NCBI GenBank assembly: GCA_964017065.1
Contig: OZ024789.1
Location: 10,811,439 to 10,875,438 of the forward strand
Source: Haliclona indistincta
Taxonomy: Eukaryota > Porifera > Demospongiae > Haplosclerida > Chalinidae
Direction of reading: 5' to 3'
Length of the DNA stretch: 64,000 bases
Made by a program: the position numbers and the translations under genes. The notes below the pieces were generated by a model. The model searched no databases. It saw only the letters and a list, made by a program, of their open reading frames with translations, and was not told the DNA's origin. Shown here in pieces: positions 12,028-21,991 of the stretch (positions are counted from its first letter, which is position 1; the number at the start of each line of letters is the position of its first letter).

Positions 12028-15000
12028 ATGTCGGCGATCGCTGGACTGGTGTTTGTTTTGTTCGCTGTCTCTTTCGTTTCGTTGAGTCACGTCCATGCAC
12101 TGAGTGAGCCGGACAGCACATCGACAGTAAACATTACGTGAGAATGCATCATTAATCAACGTGCTAATGTTCTAACCTGTGATTGCTTCTTTTTCCCGAC
12201 TGATAACAACAGGTTTGGTCTCGTGTATACCACGACCAGTACAGTAGAATGCACTGGTCCTCTTCCTACTGTTAAATTGAGCTTGAGAAGAAGACAATTC
12301 AATTCGGCTGAGCCTAGTAATTGGAGTACAGTTCAAGTTTACAAAGGTACTATGTATAACCTATAGGTAATTCCTAGTGCGAGCGAATTTCTTTAGGTAA
12401 TTGTAGCAACCTGGAACAGATTGTGACGGTGAATATTGTCGGAAACGGTAACATTGAAAGATTTGAGTTCAGGATTGAGCTAAGTGTTGGTAGTCCCTGT
12501 CATTGTGTTGCTCCTATTGGCTCCTTTGGACTTGTAGAGCAATGGAATAATGCATTGTGCAACAGTTCAGTCATTAGCCCGTATTATCTTTGTGCTTCAA
12601 ACTCACATCCTGTTATTTACTTGACTAAGCTATTTAGACTATCAGATGGGCACATATTCGAAAATAATAACTGTGATCAGCACAGTGGTGAAGATATGAA
12701 TCACATCCCAACCTATTGTCCTGAGAACAGCACAGCATCTACCATTGGTTCATCATCCGATCCAACTACTGCCTCTTTTACCTCCGCAAAAATCACAACC
12801 ACACCAGCCTTCAACACCACCCCGTCACTGACATCAACAACAGTGACTGTCAACCTCACAAGCTCGTTTCAATTTGTAAACTCTACATCAGCAATCATCA
12901 TTCCTTCATCTGAATCTTTCAGTATTTCACTCACTTTAACAGATAATCTGTCTTCATCTATTATACTCACTAGCACTCCCACTTCTACATCAGCCATTGT
13001 TACAACAACTGTTTTGCCTTCTCTCACATCAACTCAAATCATGACCAGTACTTTATCATTGTCAGGAGTACCAAGTCCTACTCCAAAAATATTCTGTTCT
13101 GAAGACAGGATTTGGAAGCAGACCACAGCTTGTACATCTACTACACTACAAGTCTGTTCACCTGATCATAAGACAGATGGTTAGTAAAAATATACACAAT
13201 ACCGTAATTGGGCATTGAGCATCCTCTTTAATTGCTTGTTGTTGAAGCAAATTGTTTTGTATTTAGGTACTCGTGAATGTTATTGCAATGGTACATGGGG
13301 ACCTGAACCATGTCAAGCAACTATTGGACAAGTAGAGAAATTGGTATGTAATGAATAGAGTTTGCTGTCTATTAGGTTTCTTGTCATTATTTAGATTTCC
13401 GATGAAAATGTTGAACTAGGTCTTGAGTTGTTACTTGAGATACCACCTGATGCCATCAACAACACTCAGAGACTGGATGTGTTGAAACGTGCATTCAAAA
13501 CAATATCAGACTTGGATGGACAATTGAATGAGTCATTTGTACAGGTATAGCTATATCAACGTTATACCTAGAAACTGTTTGACAATTAACTTTAGACAGC
13601 TATCGAGATTGTTGACACAAGCCAAATTGAGGTATATAAACATGTATACTATAATAATAATAATTATAGCTTACTGATTTTTGATCATACATGGGGTATT
13701 TATCTATGATTCTACAGAGTGATCCAGAGCCCTTGTTGTTGTCTATTCTGGATATGATAGCTCTTGGTCTTGAAAGCAATGACACTATCTCAACAGCAGA
13801 GGAATCAATAGGTCTGTTTGTGTAGTTCAATGATGACACAAAAATGAAGTGTTGTTGTTAATTAACCCTTGGCGCATGCGCGAGGGTTACGGTACTTAGT
13901 TTGTCATTCGTTAACCCTCGGCGCATGCGCGAGGGTTACGGTACTTGGTTTGTCATTTGCTGTCCATCGAGCTGCAGAGATCAGCGATCAATTTTACGCG
14001 CTGGTAAAGTTATGACTTGATAAGCACCGCAAGGGCTTGCAATTTGACTAGTGGATTTTGCTAAAGTGCTTTCATTCTCGAGTTATGGTTGACTCATCTT
14101 GACGGCTATCTTGGACCTCTCTGACTACAAAAGCGCCCATAGTTGACTAGCTATGTACTTTTAGATTCTAGCTTGTGACGCTAGCCGGTCACAACGCTCA
14201 TGCCCACTTGACACACCTTGTCCTTATGGTCAGCACTTCGCTGTCTTCTGGTTAGCAGTGCAGTTTCAATAGCAAGCAGGTTGGCTTTAGCTGCAAAGCT
14301 CTTTTTGCAAACCATGCATAACTAAAGAGCTAACTCTGCAATGTGCAACACGCCGAGGGTTTTGTGAAATCTGTTCATTTATCACTGCAGTGTTGAGAGT
14401 GAGGGAAGTGTTTCCTGGCAGTGATCGAGTACTGGGAATACAGGTTGACAATAACTACATTAGTTTGCCTGGAGAACTGTTTGAGAACTTGAATGAATCA
14501 GGTATTAAAAACAATAAAAGACGCATGTACGTATTCATATAAACTGGAAAATTTTTAGAGCATGTGGCATCTTTCTATTTTGAAAACATATCTCATCTGA
14601 TTCCAGGAAGAAAGTAAAACCAATCAGCACACACATGCAATTGACAAAATAGACAGCTTTTGATACCTATTTCTTTTTCAACTCAGTCCGATTTCTCCAG
14701 TTATCTCATCCATTCTCAGTTGCACTGATTGTCGTACCAGCAACCTAACAGAGAATGTGACCATACTCTTTGACTTGCCTCCAAGAATGAACAGTGACAC
14801 AGTTATTTGTGTGTTTGCTGACTTGAGGTACAGTAAAGCTATTAGGAATCCGATACAAAGCTTATTTTTCTTATACAGCAATGGAGTAAATAAGACCAAT
14901 TTCTGGAATACCAGTGGATGCATGACAGTGGAATATGAGAATGGCTCAGTAATGTGTTCATGTAACCATCTCACACACTTTGCTATTCTTCTAAGTCCTG

Positions 15001-17324
15001 GTAGAGAGGTATGTAAAACACAATGAATGTTATTATAGCTAATGGCTACATATCCTCTTAACTAGATTCCTACAGTACATCACAAAGTGCTGACTGTAAT
15101 AGGACAAGTGTTTGTGTCTATCTCACTGGTGTTCCTGTTGGCTACTATTCTGACATTTGTACTACAAAAGTATTAAAACCCCGTTGTCAATTACATTGTT
15201 TTTACCTCATGTGTGATAGGTCTTTGTGGAACATGCGTAACTACATTCACTGTATGTTGTGTGCCAACTTGATTGCTGCTCAGCTCGTGTTTGTAGTGGG
15301 TGTGGAGAGAACTGAGAATGAGGTAAAGAGTGTCCTCCTGTCCTCTCACTGATCATTCACTCTCCTGCACACAGGCTGTCTGTTCAGCCATTGCTGTGTT
15401 ACTCCACTACCTGTTCCTGGTGGTGTTCATGTGGATGCTAATGGAGGGTGTGGTCTTGTACTTAGTATTAGTCAAAGTGTTTGTCAAGCACCAAATCAAG
15501 CGTTATATTATTGCTTTTACTATATCAAGCTATGGTTAGAAATATTGTGCCTCAATAGCTACAAGATAAAATCTATTGTATATACAGGAATCCCACTTCT
15601 ATACATGTTAGTGATATTGCCTCTCAGATTCCTAGTCAACACTGATAGCACTGGACACCATTATGGACAAAACAATGCTCAAAATGGAAAACTACTAGCG
15701 TATGTATACATGCATGTGAAGCTTTTTAGCAAAATTATATAAAGTTTACTTGATAATAGATGCTGGTTGCGATATGACACACACTTTGTGTGGGCTTTCA
15801 TTGCTCCTGTCATTCTTATCATTCTGGTTAGTTAATTGTTTCAAATCAGTTCAGTACATTATTATTCCTTTAGGTAAATATAGGGTTTCTGATCATGGCA
15901 GTTGTTGTATTGTACCGTTTAGCAAAAGAGAAGGACGAGGCAGAGTTGAACTCCAACACAGCTAGGTACAAAGTGATATTTTAAATTGAGCGATGTCATC
16001 AACATTATAGGTACTGGATAAAGATGGTCGTTACATTGGTAGTTGTGATGGGTATAGCATGGATTGGTAATGTGCTCTTCTTTGATGTCAACCTAATCTT
16101 TGTTGCCTACATCATGACCATCTTCATTGCTGGTCAAGGAATCATCATATTCATCTTGTTTGTACCTCTCTCAAAGCAGGTTTCAGCTGTTTTAACTTTG
16201 TACATAACTATTCCTTATTAACCCATGTAGGTAAGAGATGCTTATACAAAGTGGTGGAGAATCAAAAAGCAACAGTCACCATTACTGAGTCCGTTTCCAA
16301 CGAAAAGTTCATCATTACCAGTATCGGTATTTTAATTTAATTTACAAGAAACTGTATTTCTTACTGATGTGCAGGCAAATTCCTCCAACAAAAGTTCCAT
16401 GGGTGAAAACATCTATTCCAACAGTATTGCTTTGGGTACATTTGATTCAGGTAAAGGCTGGTTTGCAATGTGCATGAAGCAGTAGCTTGAACTGACTTGT
16501 AATATACGTAGGTTTAAATTCTATTGCAACACAATAATTAAGGTACTGTATTTGTGGTTTGTAGGATTTGTGCACTTTGCAGACCTGTACTAAATCAGTT
16601 TAACAGTTTTGCCAGATTCGATCTCAAACGTAATAGTAAAAACAAATCGCTTGCTGGGTTTGAACCGAGCACCCTAAATTAACGCGCACACTGCAATAAC
16701 GGTTATGTGTTTTAACAAGTCATTTGTTGCTTGGAATTTTTATATCATATTTTGAGGATGCTAGCTCAGCTCAGTTAGTTTTGCTTCCTCATCATTGCAC
16801 ATAGCCAAAACACACTCATGTACTCCTGTAAAAGCACAATAATAAATGCTACATGGCTGACTTATGATTTACTCACTACAAATCTCTAGTAACAAAATGA
16901 CCCGTAAAGCAGCAATACTATTTTGTAGTGCAGCTGTTAAATTTGATATTTACTGGTACTAAATTTTACGTCTTTGAGTCAATCCGAAGAAATATCAAAT
17001 AATAGTATCCGCAAATATTGGTTACACTATTCACTAAAGAAGAAAAAAAATTCTATATCTCTTTTAAATTGACGCAATGTAACACGAGCTAGCTACTGCA
17101 TCATGTTGTAAGTTTTCTATCATAAGACTATTAATATTGAGCAAAATTTATTTGCTTCTTCGCATAAATAAATACTACAAACTATTTCTAGTTATTATTA
17201 CTAAGCTGTACAATGTTATTTTAAGTAGTATACGGTGTATGGTGTAATTGTCTAAATAGTAAACTATTACAATTATTATTATCTAATTTTTGTAGATGAC
17301 AGTCGAAGCAATTTGAAGAAGTGA
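12028..17324 (+). CDS. Adhesion G-protein-coupled receptor, locus 3 (type I, intact)
   Basis: Twenty-one exons join without a stop into 942 codons: 12028-12137, 12213-12346, 12397-13179, 13267-13343, 13395-13544, 13596-13631, 13718-13811, 14391-14501, 14559-14613, 14687-14827, 14879-15008, 15066-15169, 15220-15322, 15375-15534, 15588-15699, 15760-15826, 15874-15965, 16011-16179, 16231-16326, 16375-16450, 17296-17324. Order: signal peptide (about 1-28); an ectodomain I do not recognise, with Cys pairs (CTGP, CHC, YLC); a Ser/Thr stalk; an HRM-like motif (WKQTTAC then CYCNGTWGPEPC); a GAIN-like region; GPS with the HLT cleavage site; then 7TM with TM3 FMWMLMEGVVLYL and TM7 ending VRDAYTKWW. A plasma-membrane receptor activated through the tethered segment after the GPS is the family expectation; the ligand is unknown. 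Intron 7 holds a repeat insertion. The tail ends early (DDSRSNLKK) compared with pseudogene copies. Confidence 0.88.
13862..14364 (+). mobile_element. Repeat insertion in intron 7 of locus 3 (GCGCATGCGC-ended family)
   Basis: About 500 bases absent from the equivalent intron of loci 2, 4 and 6. The left end is TTAACCCTTGGCGCATGCGC and is duplicated in tandem (second copy from about 13912). The right end, near 14350, reads CGCCGAGGGTT, roughly the complement of the left. A second copy in opposite orientation lies at 41436-41904. No ORF of note, so it is a non-autonomous element. Confidence 0.7.
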
Positions 17325-17798
17325 TTCTCTTGAAGATGCTGACACTAGATAATAATTATAATCACAAAATTAATAAAAACACTGACTTTTGAACATGCAT
17401 TTCAGTCTTTCAATAACAATTATTAATTTTACAAGTATAACAATTATTAATTTTATATACGTATCCCATTATTGCATAGTAATAATAAGTGAGCATTATT
17501 TAGATAAGGCGCTGAAATCAAACTTGGCTTAGTATATTTCCTCATCTGCATGTCACGTAATTATGATTTTGACACATGCTTGTACATGTAGTTGCTAAAC
17601 TACGAAAACTGTCATGCACACTAGGATATTTTTATACATGTATTGAATGTTGCACTAACTCATTATCACCATAAAGTTATGCTGCATGGGACGCTTGCTG
17701 GACATGGCTATAATATTCTACATAGCAATAGCTGAAAAGCTCCAAATCTCTGTGTGTCAATTAGAACCAAATTTAATTGTTGTTTATGTACAATGTAG
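17325..17798. other. Spacer between loci 3 and 4
   Basis: AT-rich sequence without an ORF of note. It is recognisably similar to the spacers after loci 2, 5 and 9 (shared stretches such as GAACATGCATTTCAGT and GTGAGCATTATTTA), so it is part of the tandem duplication unit rather than unique DNA. Confidence 0.6.
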
Positions 17799-18625
17799 GT
17801 ACTCGCGAGTGTTATTGTAATGGTACCTGGGGACCTGAACCATGTCAAACAACTATTGGACAAGTAAAGAAATTGGTATATGTGCAATAAATCAATCTTT
17901 GCAATGTTTTGTTAAGATTTCAGAAGGAACTGTTGAACAAGGTCTCGAACTGTTACTTGAACTACCACCGAGCAGCATCAACAACATACAGAGACTGGAA
18001 GTACTGACAAGTGCATTTAACAAAATTTAACGATATCAAACAAGTCCTTGTATAGAATCAGCAATAATCAATAGAGATGATAAAATCGTTTTTCAGACTA
18101 CTATAAAAGTCGTTGACACAGTTCCAATTGATGAGGTAATAATACTAAGTGTAACTTGCTGATTGTTACATGTAGAATTAATTTTAAACAATGTGCTAAA
18201 AGAGTGATCCAGAGCCATTATTGTTGTCCGTTCTTGATATGATAGCTCTTGGTCTTGAAAGCAATGACAGTGTTATCTCAACAGCACTGAGTACTCACTC
18301 CCAAAACAGCACAGGTTTGTTTAATTGGACACACAATTGAAGTGTTGTTGTGTATCACTGCAGTGTTGAGAGTGAGGGAAGTGTTTCCTGGCAGTGGTCG
18401 TGTACTGGGAATACAGGTTGACAACAACTACATTAGTCTGCCTGGAGAACTGTTTGAAACTTGAATGAATCAGGTATAGAATTAAGTACACTTTAGAATT
18501 ACGAAATTATCTCTCTTTTTCAATATTTGAGGCATCTTTCTATTTTGAAAACATATCAAATCTGCTTCCAGGCAGAAAGTAAAAACAATTATTTGCCAAA
18601 TTGAATTTTTTTTCACATGCTATTA

Positions 18626-18865
18626 GGGAGACACGGTAGTGTCTCCCTATGTAGGGATGAACGAGAAAAGAAGATGGCGGCTACATACAATGTATTAGCG
18701 TTCAAACGCTGATATTTCGCCTGGTGATGAATTGTATACGTCCAAAGACACTTAGATCTGCTCTCTGGCGTTGCCCCATCTTACAGTAGCAAGGAGATTG
18801 CTCGAAGTTGTTGCTAAAGTGACGAACCTGGAAACGGTGAAAATCGACTTTCGTCATCTTCGTTT

Positions 18866-18918
<53 letters not shown>

Positions 18919-19874
18919 AACTCGCCTAGCGCCTTTACGCGAGCAGTGTCGAGACCAAAACACCCACGAATAGTCGTGAAATTCTCCTGGCATGTGCCTT
19001 TTGAACTTAGTTTTTAGCGAAACGACGATATACATTTGACGAGCTCACGATCACGAACAGTTGTCAGCTAAGTGTTTGACGCCATTATTGTGATTACGTA
19101 ATACGCACGTGACCAAACACACTTATAGAGTATCGCCATATGGAGAGCGCATATTGGCGTCTGGAGTCTTCAAAGAACAACTCACAGAGTAAGCTCGTGT
19201 AGTATCACCGTTCTGCTGCTTGCCAGATAGTATCACAGCCATACAGAAAATTCTAAACCAGAGTGGGCGGGGCTCGTATGCTGTGCATCCAGGTTGCAGC
19301 ACGCATGAATGCATGAGCTAGTTTCAGTATTTAGGGGCTACAAGTTAAGAAGCAATTATCAAGAAAAGCAAAAAAAACCAATGATGGAAACAAAAAAGAG
19401 ATACATTATCTTGCCGAATTCGAACTGCACCCAAAATTTGAAACTCACTGTAAAAGAAAAAAGGACACAAACAAGAAAATAAAAAGATTTCTAACGAAAT
19501 CAAAAGGATGTAGGGATAAAGAAATCTGCTACTGGTCCACAATGTAAACCAACAAGGAGCAAGCATGGAATGGTAACACGATTGACTTGCTAACAGACCA
19601 TAGATCCCTACATCAGTGGCTGACTAAAGCAGTTCTGCTAGTTGCTATTGACTGACACCTGACATGCATTGAATTGGATTTAGCTTGTGACAAATTATTA
19701 TAGTATAGTCAAAATGTTATGTACAGCCACTGATGTAGGGATCTATGGTCTGTTAGCAAGTCAATCGTGTTACCATTCCATGCTTGCTCCTTGTTGGTTT
19801 ACATTGTGGACCAGTAGCAGATTTCTTTATCCCTACATCCTTTTGATTTCGTTAGAAATCTTTTTATTTTCTTG
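18626..19874 (+). mobile_element. Composite fold-back element, copy c (intron 9 of locus 4)
   Basis: Begins with the perfect hairpin GGGAGACACGGTAGTGTCTC and ends with two inverted arms (about 19475-19620 and 19724-19874) closing at TTTATTTTCTTG. TA flanks both ends (18624-18625 and 19875-19876). It contains a TTTC microsatellite (about 18867-18916) whose repeat number is larger than in copy b. Orientation is opposite to copy b and the two are otherwise very similar over 1.25 kb, which suggests recent spread. Confidence 0.82.
18867..18916. repeat. TTTC microsatellite
   Basis: About twelve tandem TTTC units inside fold-back element copy c. Copy b has only about three units at the same place, so the run has expanded or contracted since the copies separated. 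Confidence 0.9.
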
Positions 19875-19876
19875 TA

Positions 19877-20813
19877 TATATGTTGTGCGCAAACTATGGA
19901 TCGGGACAATCCATGGATTGCGCTGCCCAAAGTATGGATCCGTGCTTTGCGCAACAATCCATGGATTGCCTGCTCAATCCATGGATCGCGCAAACGAGGG
20001 ACTCGAAGTATGGATCTCGGCCAAACCATTGATGCATGGACGCTCGTCAGAAGCGGAGGACTCTGGCTACAAAACCACTGACGTTCGTCACTAAAGCACC
20101 TCCGGCAGCAATGCAGTTCAACTTGATTGCCTATAGTATTCTAGCTAATAAACATTTATACCTGAGGCAGCAAGGTTGAGATACATGAGATGAATAATTA
20201 TGGTTGTATGAGTCTTGAGTTCAGGCTGTAATAGCTGGCAGAGCATGCAGTGATCACACTAGCAATAGAAGGTCTCATGTAGCCTGCATCTTCTATACTG
20301 ACTATAGATATCCCGGGGTTCTTCTCAGTTCAATATCGCTAGTATTACAGCCTACAAATTATTAGCAGAGATAGTTCATTGCAAATAATACTTCTCTGAA
20401 GAGGACATATCGTGTGCCAGACGAAAACACTGCATATACTATTCAGTGGAAGACTACCTGACTCTTCCTGCTCCATGCTGTTTTCTTGGCTGATAAACAC
20501 AATAACTTGAGTTCCTCAGTCCAAGAGCTGCACATGGGTAATCTAATAGGCGAAATCCACGAGACTTCAGCCAGAAATTGCTCTCCTCAGTCTCACCGTT
20601 CGCCAGCCGAAAGATAAGCGACGATTTCCTTTCCTTTCTCTCGACTGATCACCTTTCTTCTTTTGCATGAATGCTTGACACATGTGTGGTTGCGCAATCC
20701 ATGGATCGCGCAAGTGCTGGGCAATCCATGGATTGCCCGCGCAAAGCACGGATCCATACTTTGAGCAGCGCAATCCATGGATTGTCCCGATCCATGGTTT
20801 GCGCATAACATAT
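19877..20813. mobile_element. Fold-back element with arrays of a CCATGG palindrome
   Basis: About 940 bases bounded by inverted ends: TATGTTGTGCGCAAAC on the left and its near complement GTTTGCGCATAACATA on the right. Each arm (about 19880-19995 and 20690-20813) contains several copies of the self-complementary 14-mer CAATCCATGGATTG or close variants, spaced about 30-35 bases apart. The centre (about 20000-20685) shows no recognisable gene. It lies directly beside composite fold-back copy c in the same receptor intron. Non-autonomous; family not recognised. Confidence 0.72.
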
Positions 20814-21060
20814 ATACCAATCTGATCTCCCCAGTAATCACATCCATTCTCAGCTGCACTGATTGTTGTACCAGCAACCTAACAGAGAATGTGACCATAC
20901 TCCTTGAATTGCCCTCAAGAATGAACAGTGACACAGTTATTTGAGTGTTTGTGGACTTGAGGTAAATTTGTAGCTACACACAGCTCAATCAGACCTCGCC
21001 TTGTCTTGATTGTAATTATATGCAGTGGTGGAGTCAATAAGACCAATTCATACTGGTACC

Positions 21061-21600
21061 CCACCTCATCAATCATATCCTCAACAGTAGGGAAACCCAC
21101 TTTATCAACTATAATAATCTCCTTATCACACATGTTTGTCGCTTCTTTTTTTGAGAACATAGCTCTGTACATGCCCTGTTTGCCGGTACGTACGTACAGT
21201 GTGTATGAGGCTGGTAACCAAGAGTGACCATTACAAGAGAATGCATGATGTGCTAGTGCATGAAATAATCATAGTGGAATTTGTAGTGAAGCCATAGAAT
21301 TGCTCAATTCCATTAGTTTCGTGCTTGGTGTTGAAGTAAGCACGACACCATTTCAAATGGCGTCATCAGGGCTTAATGTAAAGTGTCACTGATGTGTTCT
21401 TCCATCGTGTAAATAAAGATAACAGTGACTACATACAACGACTGAAATATAATTATTAGTGAATGGAAGTGATGCTCTATGCTTTCCATTTCAAGCTTTA
21501 TATGAAGCCATCACAGGCAATAATAATTAAACCTAAAATAAATTTCAACACAACTGTAAAGATAATTATGCTGAGTTCTTTAGAGCGTTTTGATAGCGAT
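21061..21600. repeat. Segment duplicated at about 42900-43330
   Basis: This stretch has a close copy downstream of locus 7. It contains scrambled receptor pieces: an ACAGTAGGGAA stretch resembling the type II stalk exon, and TGTTTGTCGCTTC followed by a TTTGAGAACATAGCTC-like run resembling type II exon 9. The order is wrong for a gene and there is no open frame, so this is a rearranged relic. Confidence 0.65.
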
Positions 21601-21659
21601 TTGCTGTTTTACCACTTTGCTGGACTATTATGACTGACTTTTAAAAAGGTTGAAAAAAT

Positions 21660-21737
21660 CAGGTGATTGGCAAGTTTCTCATAGCGGTCAACTGATGTAC
21701 TCTGAGACACCGTGACTAATGTAGAGAAGGGCTCTGT
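21660..21737 (-). pseudogene. Relic of monoglyceride-lipase exon 2
   Basis: On the - strand this reads ALLYISHGVSEY and then shifts frame. It matches exon 2 of the lipase gene at 59496-59602 (ALLYIGHGVSEYMDRYEK) including the splice-site region, but carries four extra bases after the Tyr codon. A second relic with the same insertion lies at 44612-44684. Its position upstream of and divergent to locus 5 mirrors the lipase and locus 10 arrangement. Confidence 0.75.
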
Positions 21738-21991
21738 AAAATTATTTTGGTTATCAGGCGAGACGGTATCTGCAACCATTCGTGTAATTGGTAAATGACT
21801 GTACAGGTGTAGAGAAGTACATCTATCCGTTATAGTACGTACAGCGGTTTTCAAAGATCTTGCATGGAATGTCAAGACCGGAAGCACGACGTTGACCAAT
21901 CAAATTTAGTTTTGGTCACATGTATCCCATGGTTTTGAGCAGACAGTTCACTAGTTACAAGATTATCTGCGCGTAGTTGATCACTCGAGTC

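Larger units (their letters stand above)
17799..21060 (+). pseudogene. aGPCR locus 4, fragment with exons 4-11 (type I)
   Basis: Exons recognisable by match to locus 3: exon 4 17799-17876, exon 5 17917 to about 18052 (shifted near its end), exon 6 about 18098-18135, exon 7 about 18202-18312, exon 8 18364 to about 18474 (one base lost, giving a stop), exon 9 about 18528-18582, exon 10 about 20822-20962 and a truncated exon 11 21025-21060. There is no ectodomain and no 7TM. The acceptor before exon 10 reads AA instead of AG, and exon 10 has a TGA in place of a TGT codon near its end. Two transposable elements fill the intron between exons 9 and 10. The match to the receptor stops abruptly at about 21060 in the middle of the GPS exon. 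Confidence 0.82.

Noticed and set aside
16755..16795. TAGCTCAGCTCAGTTAG resembling a tRNA A-box
   Set aside because: It is on the opposite strand to the B-box-like motif and wrongly ordered; no cloverleaf could be drawn.
18702..19035. Lys/Glu/Arg-rich frames (KKERKKERKK)
   Set aside because: They translate the TTTC microsatellite of fold-back element copy c.
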